Shown here: one piece after another, positions 40,967-52,218 of the stretch | How positions within the stretch are numbered: the first letter of the stretch is position 1 | Layout: every line of letters starts with the position of its first letter | NCBI GenBank assembly: GCA_950295325.1 | Contig: OX485808.1 | Coordinates: forward strand, 39,703,180-39,767,179 | Source of the DNA: Polytrichum commune | Lineage: Eukaryota; Streptophyta; Polytrichopsida; Polytrichales; Polytrichaceae | DNA length: 64,000 nt | Reading direction: 5' to 3' | Made by a program: the position numbers and the translations under genes | The notes under the pieces: model-generated | Databases searched by the model: none | Seen by the model: only the letters and a program-made list of their open reading frames with translations | Told to the model about the DNA's origin: nothing

Positions 40967-42424
40967 ATGGATGACACCTCGAATAATGAGAAGATGGATA
41001 TCTCCAAGGAAGAGCATTCAGAAATTTTACCTCAGCCGGAAGAGAAAATGGATACCACCCAAGAAGATGATGGAGTCGGGGACAGCTCTACGGAAGATAA
41101 AGAAATGGAGATCTCAGACGAAGACTTCAGAGAATTTGCCACAATCTTGCAGATGGATATGTCTAAGCTGAAGGAGTGGTTTGGGAAGAGCGAGTATGAC
41201 GCGGAAGAGTTTAGAAGGTTCTTCACAGGGAAAGTTAGGAAAGAGCGGTGGGGCGAAGTGGATGAACGCCATCCACTCCATGTTGCTGCGTTCAGAGGGG
41301 CGGTGGATATGGTGGACATGCTTATAAATGAAGCTAAGGTGGATGTGAATATCCTGAGCGGTCGGGGGTTGACAGCACTTCACTTTGCGGCCATGGGGGA
41401 CCATGGAGACATGGTCTACAGGCTGGTGATGACGCGTGGTGCGGATCCTAATGTGCAGAGTAGAAACTGGAATCAGACACCGCTTCATGTGGCATCACGT
41501 TGGGGTTGGGCATGTGCCATGAAGGGGTTCTTGAGGGTAGACTGTGAGTCACGCCAGCCACTCAATGTGAATGGCACCAACTCACCAGAATTCCCAAGCC
41601 CAAAATCACACAAAATAGATGTGAATGCCACCGACAAAGACGGACAGACGGCACTCCACTTAGCTACGACATCACAACTTGTAGAGGTTGTGCAAACACT
41701 ACTCAAATTTCCTGACATCAAGTTGACAATTGAAGATATGGATGGAAGAACTGCCCTTGACCTGGCATCCGAAAAAACAATCTGGGATGTTTTCGACATC
41801 CTCCGGTTAAAAATCACCCCGGAAGTTACGGATTACAATGAGCCTTATTACAGAGACCGGCAAGCGAGCGTGGACGCAGCCAACGCCATCTTGGTGGGTG
41901 CTGCGTTGATTGCTAGTGTGACGTTTGCTGCATGGTTGCAGCCCCCGTTGGGCTACTCCACAGACTACAACGAACAATTCTCAAATAATTTGCCGGCGCC
42001 TCCTACTTCCAACCCCCAATATGCCTCCTTCGACCACCATCCTGCACTAAATTGGTTTTGGGCTTTCAACAGTTTATCTTTTTTTATGGCCATTGCCACC
42101 GTTATGTCAGGGGCCCAAAGTGTTTTACCATCTCATAGGGTGACCGTGAAGCAAGAGGTGGCGAAACTACAACGTAACCTTATCATAACCTCTATGTTGT
42201 TGGCATTGTCTATGGTTTTTGTGTTGTTGGCTTTTGCGATTGCAGGGGTAATAGTCGTAGCACCTGTCTTTAAGTTTAGAGCTTCTATGTACTTCACAAT
42301 CTTGATTGGTGGAGGTGTGGGTGTAGTGTTTTTATGTAGATTAGTGTGGAGGATATTTTGTACAGCTCTGGAAATGCCAGGACGCCCTAAGCGCCTTGAA
42401 AGACTTGTTTTTTTATATGATTAA
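40967..42424 (+). CDS. Ankyrin-repeat membrane protein with PGG domain
   Basis: Plant ankyrin-transmembrane protein of the ACD6/ITN1-like class, expected at the plasma membrane or endomembranes with cytosolic repeats. These are linked to defence, salt and stress signalling, but function is not predictable per gene. 485 aa from ATG 40967, single exon. Residues 1-60 are acidic with recurring MDIS, MDTT and MEIS motifs. Ankyrin units lie at about 101-130 (RHPLHVAAFRG), 134-163 (GLTALHFAA), 169-190 (NQTPLHVASRWG), 225-250 (GQTALHLATT) and 260-282 (GRTALDLAS). The PGG domain starts near 300, then four membrane spans at about 305-324, 363-383, 404-434 and 441-464. The frame is open upstream to an acceptor at 40860, so an upstream coding exon is possible. 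The PGG core reads PPLGY in place of PPGGY. The last codons abut a Mutator-like element. Confidence 0.88.
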   Translation: MDDTSNNEKMDISKEEHSEILPQPEEKMDTTQEDDGVGDSSTEDKEMEISDEDFREFATILQMDMSKLKEWFGKSEYDAEEFRRFFTGKVRKERWGEVDERHPLHVAAFRGAVDMVDMLINEAKVDVNILSGRGLTALHFAAMGDHGDMVYRLVMTRGADPNVQSRNWNQTPLHVASRWGWACAMKGFLRVDCESRQPLNVNGTNSPEFPSPKSHKIDVNATDKDGQTALHLATTSQLVEVVQTLLKFPDIKLTIEDMDGRTALDLASEKTIWDVFDILRLKITPEVTDYNEPYYRDRQASVDAANAILVGAALIASVTFAAWLQPPLGYSTDYNEQFSNNLPAPPTSNPQYASFDHHPALNWFWAFNSLSFFMAIATVMSGAQSVLPSHRVTVKQEVAKLQRNLIITSMLLALSMVFVLLAFAIAGVIVVAPVFKFRASMYFTILIGGGVGVVFLCRLVWRIFCTALEMPGRPKRLERLVFLYD

Positions 42425-43110
42425 TTAGGCTGAAACCAAATTAAGCCCTATTAAATCAAAAAGTATGTTGACTAAGTTAATTAGAATTAGAATTAGCTTA
42501 GTCAAGAAAATATAATTACTGGCATTAATCACAATTTACCGGAATTAATTCCAGTAATTGTATTTTATGATTAATTATACTTGCTTACATTTAATCATGC
42601 TTGATTAGTGTGAATGAGTATGAATACTTCTGGAGGTAGAAGGCATTATCTGTAATATGAAAAATATACATTTAAAATGAACACACTAATTTAAGTTTCA
42701 TATTAAAATGACAAAGATAATTCGAAATTATAAGTTACAAAAAGTAACCTTAATTTTAATGAGGGTTTGGTAATGTTTTTGACTCCCAAATTAATTACAT
42801 GCTTTATTACAATTTCACTTTTAAAATGGAAACCCAGTCAATTGCTTATTTATTCAATGGAAGTGAACACATATATTGGATATTTTGGACCTTGAAGGTG
42901 AATTGCACTCAATATGGGATTTGTGGAGAAGTGGCCTATAAGAATGCAAGGGCAATGATTTTTTCGAAGTTGGGCGGGGCGGGCACCAATTTTTGATTGG
43001 GTTTAGAAATTGAAAAAAATAAATTATGTGGGGCTGCTCCAACTCGGATCTGACACCCCCTAAAAGTTTGCATGTGTAGTGGTGTGGGGGGGGTATAATG
43101 TCCTCCGTTT
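42418..43110 (+). mobile_element. Partial Mutator-like element adjoining the ankyrin gene
   Basis: Internal sequence (gattaattaggct, tagtgtgaatgagtatgaat, attacatgctttatt) leads into a right arm (tgaaggtgaattgcactcaa, tatgggatttgtggagaagt, ggccta, gcgggcaccaatttt) and an eroded end (tataatgtcctcc). The left arm is missing. It begins within the last codons of the ankyrin frame. Confidence 0.7.
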
Positions 43111-43263
43111 CTTCCTATTTTTTAATTTTTTTCCCTATAAAGGTTAGATAGTGGAGGCCCATGTTAGATGCCAAAGATAGAATGTGTTGCTCAAGAATGC
43201 TATGCATATTTGTTAATTATAAATTTCACAATCCTTTGGTATATTTTGCCTATTGGGCGTGGG

Positions 43264-43735
43264 TCATTGAGTGTATGTATGAGTTATTAAGGGTGTTTGT
43301 CTATCATTAAGGGAGTTTTTGGGGAGGTTACATGTTGATTTTGGGAGTTTGATGAGGAGTTTATCCAATTTTATGGTGTTTCGGACAGAGAAGGGGGCAA
43401 CATAAAATGGGTACTCAATGCTAGGGGGGATGACTGTGTTGAGGATTTTTATCTTGTAATGTAACAATGCGGGTGATAAGAATAGGGCATTGTTTTGTTT
43501 TTGCGATTTTTGCAAGAGTGATTTCATTCTATATGGCCCATTTGAGGGAGGGGACTAGCCGGATTCCTAGGTATGAGTATGGTATATTTTGGGAGAGAAT
43601 GGGGAGGTGTTGTTTATAGTTGATGTTTTGAGCTTTTAGGTATGTGGTGAATGCAAGAGGTTGTAGTTTTGATTTGTTAGGGCACCCTGTAATTGCACAT
43701 TTGTTTATACCTAGAGCCATGTGTGCCCTATCTAA
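43264..43735 (-). pseudogene. LINE reverse-transcriptase C-terminal fragment
   Basis: Translated on -, two adjacent frames read as the thumb and C-terminal part of a non-LTR reverse transcriptase: SYLGIRLVPSLKW, then a frameshift and stop near 43527-43533, then LHYKIKILNTVIPPSIEY and IKLDKLLIKLPKSTCNLPK. The -LG-L-P-L-W motif followed by an I-L-VI-P---Y segment is characteristic of LINE ORF2. It is a decayed insertion between the Mutator-like fragment and duplicated segment B, absent from unit A. Confidence 0.7.
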
Positions 43736-43849
43736 GTACTGTCTTAGTTTCTTGAGTTAGGGTTGTATGTGCTCTTTATTGTCTTCACCTTTACATATTG
43801 TTGCAAATGTCTTTAAATTGGATTCAACAACTTTAAATGGCTCAGACTA

Positions 43850-45330
43850 TGATGCATATTTGCTACAAATATCAAAATCTTTGTATGAGGGTTGATTTAC
43901 ACTAGAACTTGAAGGCCCTCGGCCCATGATACACAAATCATGTGTTTGGCTGAGAAGTTGCAGACAATCCAAGCTAGGTTTATACTACACCTTGAGGATT
44001 TGAGCGACCAAGGAGATTTGAATGGATGAAACTATAACATTTTGTGCTACATGACACCAAGTACAAGAATCATGTTTTATGGTACATTGGATATTAGGTC
44101 AAGTCCATGGATATATATTGGATATATGGGTCCAATACAAAATTATGAGAACACAACAACTAAATCAATGAAATTGCCATTGGCTCCTACCTATATTATA
44201 TCACCTTGGTGGGGGGGCCTTCACTCGAGACCTCAAGAATCTTGTCAAAAACACCCAAAGAAGGAGCCTAGCTTCATGACCGAGCCACTTTATCCTTGGT
44301 GGGTGGATTGTTTAAACCATGTACGAACTAAAGGTAGTGTAAGGAGGGGTATTGTTTGAGGCTTTAGCGTATATTTAAGTATTATTTTTTTCTTGTGTGT
44401 GTATGTTAAAAAATGTTATTAGGAATTTGAAGTAAAGGTAGATCTACAAAAAGGGGCCCTAAGTTTTAGAGGAAAAGTTGACAATGGATGTGTTAGTTTC
44501 ATCCACCTCTCGTTCTTATCCATTGTTGTATGGTAATAGTCCTCAATGACTACCTTATCAATTCTTGTCAGGTTTTGTATTTGGGCTCTAGGTTTTCACA
44601 ACTAGAAGTTTTGCTCTCTAGATCATGGCTAAATTATTGGGCGCTTGTCTTTGTTTGTTTGATGCAATTTTTGGGTAACATGCTATGAATGATAAAATGA
44701 CCAATCATGACTTTCTCATTAGAAAGTGAGAGTGGATTTTATATATAATAACGACTAAACATATTTTCGTAGTTTATCTTTTGTATATGTAGTGGAGGTG
44801 TTCATCATATAAAATTGAAAAGTTCAGTATAAATACATGAGTCCATTTTCTAGCATACAATTAGTACGTATCCATTCGTTTCCAATGAAGAGCCCACCCC
44901 GTGGGATTTTATCAAATATTGAGGTGGTCGAAATGGCATTTAACTTAAAAGTTAGTCAATATGTGCAGTATGTTGTCCCCCTTGTTTCCAATGCATATTT
45001 GTAACCTTTACGGAGTTTTTATGATTCGAATTTGTGTGCTTTTATGGTTCAAATTTGTGTGTTTTTAAAAGCTTTATCTCAATTTATTGTATACACGTCA
45101 TGTTCTAGCCTCAATAATGGCTATTTCACATACTTATTGGTTGCTTTCATGTATGAATGAATGCATGGAGTAGGGATGTTTTACACACGTGACCGACGCC
45201 CGAAAGAAAAAAAATCTTTAGGGTTTGTCATGGTCAAGGTTAGCCATCGCAAGCCACAACCAAGAGAAATGCACATCATTCGTCGAAAAATCTTGGTACT
45301 CGCACATATATAGTGTGAAGCGGACTTAGA
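43850..45330 (+). repeat. Tandem-duplicated segment, copy B
   Basis: Collinear partner of 36700-38120. It lacks the Harbinger MITE, giving the empty-site text catacttattggttgctttc near 45130. It carries instead a family R7 insertion at about 44370-44900. An (AT)n run sits at about 45379-45400, just beyond. Confidence 0.8.
44370..44900 (+). repeat. Dispersed repeat family R7, copy 2
   Basis: Homologous in order to 15817-16480 and absent from duplicated segment A, so it looks like an insertion in segment B. Termini were not resolved. Confidence 0.5.
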
Positions 45331-45499
45331 CCGAGATGTAATGATTTTTATATAAGAATCTCATGTAATTGATGTAGAATATATATATATATATATATAA
45401 AGTTAGTAAGAATAATTGAATAAAATGTAGACTTTATCCTATCCTTAACCTTCATTTCTATTGAGACAAACATGTGGTTTGTCTCGCCACAGAAACCAG

Positions 45500-46420
45500 A
45501 TAACCACCAAACATTATCCATTTATGAACAAGTAGGATTCCATGTCAGTTTCTTGTCGAATCTTTTGACATGGTCAGTCTATATTCGTGAGCTTGTGTGA
45601 AGAGAAATGAAACTTACCTATCATTTCTCAACCAATGAGAGAAATGGTCATGGTCCGTGGTGTATTATAGCGTATACGAGCCTTGGCCCTTATGGCCGTT
45701 ATCAAAGTAGAAATGTTGGAAGGGCGGATGGGGATGCAAATGATATCTATTTTTGGTGAACTTTTTAGTAGCAGTGAATGGAGTATGCAACTACTTGTCA
45801 GAAAACCTTGGATCAAAAATATCACACGGAGCTATTAATTTAACTTATGTAAAGATCACGCTCAAAGTCCCCATGCAATGGAAAATGAGAAACCTTGAGA
45901 AATGGAGCTCCAAAATGATATTTGTTTGGCTTCGCAAGATGCTTGCACACAAAATCGGAGAGCTTGGAAATTAGGCGTTGGAGTGTTTGTTGCTGAAGTT
46001 TTCTGTTTAGTTGGCCGTCCCACATTTTAGTCCAGTTGAATGCTTCCAATGCAAGGTCCATTCTGTTTTGTTCTTGTGCGAGGGTTTTGGTAACCGAAGC
46101 CCAAATCTAAATGACCCGATGGTCAGCACCACGACATGGATCAAAAGCCACCGTTGAAATTGGGAGCCCCGAAAACATTGCTCACAAATAATGAAAATCG
46201 GCCATGTCTGGGTGATTGTTTCCATCACATTTTATTGCAACTGCGAGGGGCGGACACTTGTGTCATGTGAACCTTCTCCTCAGTGTTTTTTGGACATAAT
46301 TTCGGAGGGATTGGTCGATATGCTCATAGAGATATGAGAAACCTGGCCAAGTTTTGCAGCTAACCAGGCAGGGGTAAACGGAGCTTACCATTTGAGGGCA
46401 ATGGCCAGGTTTAAATAAAG
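45500..46420 (+). repeat. Decayed duplicate of the ankyrin-gene leader region
   Basis: About 45940-46060 aligns with 39340-39560 (agatgcttgcacac.aaat, gga.agctt, ttctagtccagt-like). Some of the ATGCTTGCACAC frame is kept before a TAG. Upstream frame 45753-45974 is open but unrecognised. The rest shows nothing supportable. Confidence 0.45.
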
Positions 46421-46429
46421 TAAGACAAA

Positions 46430-46781
46430 TAAAGTCACACTTAATTGTTTAGAATGTGTATGAATACTTGTGAAAGTAGGCGGCGTTACTAAAATATTAT
46501 AAAATATACATACTAAATCAGCACACTAAATTTAAGTGTCATTTTAGAATGACAAAGAGAATTTCAAATGGTAAGTCAAAAAAATTATAACCTCAATGTT
46601 AATGAGGATTTTGTAATTTTATTTGACCTCCAAGTTGATTACATCCTTCATTGATGGTATCACTTCCGGAATGAAATCCCAATGAATTGCTTATTTACTA
46701 ATTGGAAGTGCACATATATATTGGATTTTAGACCTTGAAGGCGAAGTGCACTCAATATGGGATTTGTAGTCAAGCGGGCTT
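46430..46781 (+). mobile_element. Mutator-like element fragment truncated by the copia element
   Basis: Shows the family blocks cacacttaattg, gtgtatgaatacttgtgaaa, aatgacaaagagaatttcaa, tatattggattttagacctt and gaagtgcactcaatatggga, then stops abruptly near 46781 inside the right arm, where copia coding sequence begins. Confidence 0.7.
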
Positions 46782-49405
46782 CCCCATAAAGAAGGATGAA
46801 GTTTTCAGTGTCATCCGCGAGGCCTTCATCCCCCGAGGGTACGAGTGTGGGTGTTGGTTCACCCTAGCCATCTTTGAGATGGACGCCGTTCTCTTGTGGA
46901 TCGTTGTAATGATGAGGTGGATGGTTGAGGATCATTATGCGGATCCTCTTCGGGATCGGAGAAGTCCGTTTCGGAATTCTAATATTCCGAAGAATCGGAA
47001 TCCGAGTCTTGAATTACAATGGGTGCTTGAAGAGGGGCAACCCCTATGTTAGGAGCATTTTGTTGTAGTTGGCCATGTTGGGGGTTTTGGCCACCTTGCG
47101 TTTGAGTTTGGTCTTCATCCAAAAATGAAAGTTGTATTTCCATGAATGTATCATTTGCCGGTGGTGGTGCACCTTCTTGATCTTGGGTGTCTTCAATAAA
47201 TGCCACATTACGACTAATGATGATAGACTTTGTGTTAGGGTTGTATAAACGATATCCCTTAACACTCTCATTATATCCAATAAGGATGCACTCTAAGGTT
47301 TTTCCTTTGGGATATGAGAATATGCTTTACTCCCAAAAACTCGTATGTGGGCTACGCTCGGTTTTCTACCCGACCATACTTCTTCCGGGGTTTTATTTGT
47401 AAGAGCGGAGGTAAGTAATCTATTTTGGAGGTATCAGCAGTAGACACGGTTTCGGCCCAAAATGTATTGGGTAATTTAGCACTTGATAACATACTACGCA
47501 CACATTCCATTATGGTTCGATTTTTACGCTCCGCTACGCCGTTTTGTTCGGGGGTATAAGGCACGGTTGTTTGGTGCACTATGCCACTATCTAAACAAAA
47601 TTGTTTAAATGCCTTAGACATGTACTCCCCACCATTATCGGTCCTTAGCATTTTTATTTGTTTTCCCGTTTGTAGTTCCACCATTGTTTTGTAAGCCCTA
47701 AAAGCGTCTAAAACTTCCCCTTTAGTCTTTTAAAATGTGACCACACATTTTCGGGAGAAATCATCTATAAATGTCACAAAATATTTCGCACCCCCATGTG
47801 AAAATGTTTGAATGGGACCACATATGTTGGAGTGAACTATTTCTAGTAGTTTTGTAGCTCACCGCCCTCCCCATTTAGGAAATTTCTTACGACTTTGTTT
47901 TCCCTCTAAACAACTAGTACAAAGGAATTTCAAAATTTGGGGATTTAATGTGAAGCCCGTGGACCAATCCGTCTTCGTACATTCCTTTTAGCTTGTGTAA
48001 ACTAGGGTGACCCATCCTTCGGTGCCATAATTCTACATTGGTAGAATTCTACATTTGGTCGCTTACGACATGGGACAAGCTATGATTGTGGGTATGGGAG
48101 GTCCCTAGGTCATATAGATTACCTACCCTTCTTCCCGAGGTAATTAATGTTTTACCCCCTTGATCCTTTATAAGGCATGAGTCCGTTGTGAACTCTACTG
48201 GGTAACTCGCATCCGTAACTTTACTAACGGAAATTAGACTCTTTTTAAGAGCTGGTATATGTAGGACATTCTCAATTGTCCTAGCTTCTCCACTATCTAG
48301 AGTGATCATGACAGTCCCTCGTCCTTCGATATCATGACACGAGTCGTCCCCCAAGTAAACTGTATCCTTTGTTAAGTTCTTAGTGTAGGACACAAACCAC
48401 TCAAAGTGTGGCGTCATGTGTTGAGTTGCTCCGGAATCGAGGTACCACTTGTCACTCGATGTGTCTTCAACCGCCAAGGCCACCGTAAATAATTTAGTGT
48501 TTAAAACACTATTGGCTTGGTGACTGGATTTCGCTTTCTCCTCTTGAATGCGAATCCTACAATCTTTGATGTGGTGGTTAGCCTTGCCACAATGAAAACA
48601 ATTTCTCTTCTTTTTTAAATGAAGGGTTATGTTAGTAGTCTCAAATTTCCTCTTCGGAAATTTCAAATTTCCCTTAAATGGTTTTTTGTGAGAGTATAAT
48701 GCTTGAGGTTTATCCTCAATATCTCTCCCTTTTGATTTTCTCCTTATTTCCTCTTGTAACAAGAGGCTTGTAACACCTTCTAGTGTTAAATTGGGTTGAC
48801 CACTTATGGAAACTACTAATCCTTCATAGGATTCGGGCAAAGAACTCAAAAGAACAATGGCACTATCATTATCAATTATATTAGTTCCCGTACTTGCTAT
48901 ATTATCAATTAGAGTACGGAATGTGTTTATATGATTTGCCATAGTGTCTTCCTCCGACATTTTTAATGTATACAATTGTTTATTGTAGTACATTTTTGTT
49001 TAAGCATAAGAAGTTTCGTATATATTCTTTAGTGTATCCCAAACTTCTTTTGATGTTTTGCATTAATTTTATTAACGTGTGAAAGTTGAGCATCTTTCAA
49101 AGCAAGTAAGATGTTTGCTCTCGCCTTGCTATCCTTCTTATCCCATGTTGGTTGATTTGTTGGAGTCGTTGGCCGTACTTCCGAGCCGTCCGCATGTCCA
49201 AGCAAATCTTTGTCCAACAACACCATCTCCATCTGAATTTTCCATGTATGAAAATTCACGCCATCAAATTGATTGATTTGGCACACATCCATTGATGAGG
49301 ACGCCATGGTGTTCTACCTTTGTAGTATGGGATAGAAGATTTTTATGAGAGCATTACAAACTTGCAATAATCATGCTTTCCTTTCATGATTACGCTCTGA
49401 TACCA
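46782..49405 (-). mobile_element. 3'-truncated, decayed Ty1/copia retrotransposon body
   Basis: Reading on -: gag (from ATG at 49307, NFHTWKIQMEMVLLDKDLLG; then 48993-48600), CCHC zinc knuckle CFHCGKANHHIKDC near 48560-48600, protease WYLDSGATQHM near 48430, GAG-pre-integrase HRRMGHPSLHKL near 48010, integrase with TDNGGEY near 47620 and PEQNGVAERKN near 47530, and the linker before reverse transcriptase. Reverse transcriptase, RNase H and the 3' LTR are absent. The frame is broken by a shift near 49060, a stop near 48998 and stops near 47920, 47860 and 47730. Domain order PR-INT with RT expected last is copia-type. Confidence 0.88.
49394..49405 (-). other. Copia primer binding site
   Basis: On - the sequence TGGTATCAGAGC directly follows the LTR end (...AACA). 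This is the usual plant copia site complementary to initiator methionine tRNA. Confidence 0.85.
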
Positions 49406-49708
49406 TGTTAAATCCTAGTATCTACACATGCCAAGATGTAATTAAGGAAGACTTAACTACCTAGGTACACTTGGAGAATGTAAGCTTTCAATGGAATGAA
49501 TTTATTACTTGGGAAACGATCCCTTTATATAGTACATTAAAGGATGTGACCTTACAAGCCCTATTGGCTTATAAAGGGTCATGCTCCTTCTACCCAACCT
49601 GTGATACTCAAAGGGTTGATCCGTGTGAATAGACACGTACTTGTATTCTATACATGTATACTTAACTGTGTATGTATATGTATTGTATTATGTAGCCTAA
49701 ATGTTACA
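49406..49708 (-). repeat. 5' LTR of the copia element
   Basis: The approximately 303-bp LTR reads TGTAACATTTAGG...GGATTTAACA on -, with TG...CA ends and short inverted termini. It sits immediately before the primer binding site. Its partner LTR is missing, so the outer border and target duplication cannot be confirmed; the outer end is set by the inverted terminus and by where homology to repeat R8 resumes. Confidence 0.7.
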
Positions 49709-49734
49709 CTACATTTCTACAGGTATGAGTCCTT

Positions 49735-50833
49735 GTCTTGTATGCACTAGCAAAATTGTAGTACGTTACAACTACACTAAATAGGTAGATTAGTGTTAGA
49801 TGAAGATTAGTGTTAGAGCCAATAATTACCCAAAACACTAAATGTCACTTGAAAGTACAATTAGTGTTAGTCATTTTCTATGAGGCTCACATATTCTACC
49901 TCCAATTCTTCATTTGAAGATCTACAAAAATGTCATCTAACACTAAATGCGCTTTCGTAAATATTAAAAGTTACTAATTGGTACAAATAGTGTTAGAGTT
50001 GACATTTAGTGTTCTAACACTATGAAGACAATTGACATTTAGTGTTTTCGTCGACTATTAGTGTTTCCAACACTAATCTACCTATTTAGTGTAGTGAGGA
50101 TATTGTGCATAGGACAAATATCCCTTACCGGTAGGAATAAACTTAGAAAAGAGATGCACTTTCCCTTTTAAGAGAGACTCCTCCTCTTGCCTTAGGACTA
50201 ACAATTGGCCCTTGCATGGGCATGGTGTATCAGTGTATTGGGTGGGCTCCTCCCCTCGTGTAATTGCCTAAAGCTTTATTGGAGTGCATTGTGAACTAGG
50301 CGATAGATGCAAGGAGCTTGCCATGGGTTGTAGTATTTTATTTAGACATTTAGCCTACCGAGTTGTGGCAACGGCAAGGGTGTCATGTGACATTGCCAAA
50401 TGTAGTGATCATGTCATCAATTACAAGTGATAATGTCTCTCCTTGTATCCATTCAAGAATAGTCACAATAGCAAATTTGTTTGGTCTGACCATTACAAAA
50501 TATCCGTCTATCCATCTAATTGTTTATCTTTTCTAATTATCTTTCCCAGCATTTTACATTCATATGTACAAGGAATGCCATCATACACAAAGTAAAACAC
50601 CTCTAGATTTTGTGTCTACTAAAGCCCTTGCCCAATGGTATTCTAGGGAACATGGGTCGCCCCTAAAGCATGTAAGTGTCGCGGTAAATGGCCCATTTGG
50701 TATTCATTCTTCCCACTATTTATAAGTTAGTTCAAGATCACTTGCACGTGGAGCTTCCTCCCCATGGATTCACATGATTAAATGAACTAACAATGAACAT
50801 GAGGTTTTATGTTTTCTTTGCTTCTATTGCCCT
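49735..50833 (+). repeat. Paralogous repeat R8, copy 2
   Basis: Partner of 24251-25262, interrupted by the 325-bp MITE at 49771-50095. The pogo-like MITE is absent here (site near 50240 reads cagtgtattgggtgggct). Confidence 0.8.
49771..50095. mobile_element. 325-bp MITE with perfect 27-bp TIRs and internal TAGTGTTA repeats
   Basis: The left TIR (49771-49797, starting ACTACACTAAATAGG) is an exact reverse complement of 50069-50095. TTAGTGTT or its complement AACACTAA/AACACTAT recurs about a dozen times through the element. CACTA near the tip plus dense subterminal repeats suggest a CACTA-type non-autonomous element, but no clear 3-bp direct duplication is visible. Paralogue R8 copy 1 (near 24280) lacks it. 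Confidence 0.85.
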
Positions 50834-50837
50834 TCTT

Positions 50838-51125
50838 GCCAGTTTACACTATGGACCATGAAGTCAGACCACGGAAGATGGCCATTGTCAATGGTCCGAG
50901 TTCATGGTCCGACTTCCATGGTCTGACTTCATAAAAAAATAGTTTTGAGAGCCTTAGGCCCCTCACTAGGTGTAAACCGAATGTGGACCAAGAAGAATAA
51001 CCATGCACCAAATAGCGAATGTGTTGTTTTTTTAATACATGCCCAAAAATGGCAATTTTGAAAAAAAAATTAAAGTTTGACCATTCTATTGTCTTCTCTT
51101 GGGCTTCACTTGTCTTCACTTCTTG
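50838..51125 (-). mobile_element. Second Harbinger-type MITE copy, partial
   Basis: Begins gtttacactatggaccatgaagtcagaccac, matching the end of 37337-37904. It continues as the reverse complement of that element's interior (taggtgtaaaccgaatgtgg, accaagaagaataaccatgc). The far TIR is not found. It marks the right border of R8 copy 2. Confidence 0.65.
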
Positions 51126-51430
51126 TTGAATGTGTCAAAGATGTGGCTTGCAAATCTTCTCACAACAATTTTTACAAAAAAACATTGAGCGATTTGACTT
51201 GTACATGTTCAATGTAATTTACATGTGACATGTACCTTGAGTTGTCAATATACTACATAGGATATTTAGTGTTTGATTATATTTAAAGTTGTTACCACCC
51301 TACCTTGCTCAGCACTAAAGTTCAATTCTTTGATAATTAGTGTTAGAAGATTTCTCATCCCGATTCTTTTGACCACCCTAATCTACAATCAATAAACGAC
51401 TACATATTTTTCTTTTTTCTTTTTTCAACT
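51126..51430. other. AT-rich spacer
   Basis: No gene, RNA or repeat boundary is supportable in this stretch. Confidence 0.4.
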
Positions 51431-51498
51431 ATAATATTAAAACATTTTGGGGCTGAATGCACTTGCTTGCACTTAATCAAGCTCGACTAGTTCAAATG

Positions 51499-51944
51499 TG
51501 TATGAATACTTGGTCATCACTACCGGTGCCAGAGCTACTACACATATACCATCAATGAAATTACTCGAAACTAACTTCAAAATACCTATGACAGCCATTA
51601 AAAATACCTTTAAAAACATCAATACTATTGCAATACAATATGCCATGTCCATCCTTCTCCACAAAAGAAGAATCGAAAACCACCAACCGCTTCCCCATAC
51701 ACCATACCCCCCATAATCCTGACTTTAAATTTACGGGATAGGTTCACCTTGTGCAATGGTAGTTGTGGTTCCGTGATACTGGTTTCTGGTGACTAAAGTG
51801 TCTACTCTCGAAAGGGGGGAGTAGATATTCTCTTCCATACCTTTGTCCTGTGGGCATCGGATTGGGGGTGGATCAAACAGACACTTAATTCACGTCGGTC
51901 TCCCCAGAGACCGAAGTTTTTTCTCTTCTCTGTATGAATACTTG
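51499..51944 (+). mobile_element. Insertion with 14-bp target duplication, probably LINE-like
   Basis: Direct repeats TGTATGAATACTTG at 51499-51512 and 51931-51944 flank 418 bp of unrelated DNA. The site without the insert is seen in sibling Mutator-like copies. The first 200 bp are open on + and encode a short basic tail-like stretch (KRRIENHQPLPHTPYPP). No TIR is present. A long duplication without TIR fits a 5'-truncated non-LTR element, though no poly-A tail is seen. Confidence 0.5.
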
Positions 51945-52218
51945 TAGAAACCTAGGCCTTGCGCAAAATTGCCTTCTAATACGGTTATTTAGACTTAATT
52001 ACACAAAATCACACTTAATTGGTTCGAGTGTGTATGAATACTTTGTGAAAGTAGAAGGTATTAACTAAAATATTATAAAATAACATAATAAAATGTTGTT
52101 AAACCTAATTTTAGTTCCAATTTAGAATGACAAAGACCCTTTCAATGGTAAGTCACACAATTATAACTTCAATGCTAATAAGGGTGGTGAAATATCTTTT
52201 ACTTCCAAGTTAATTACA

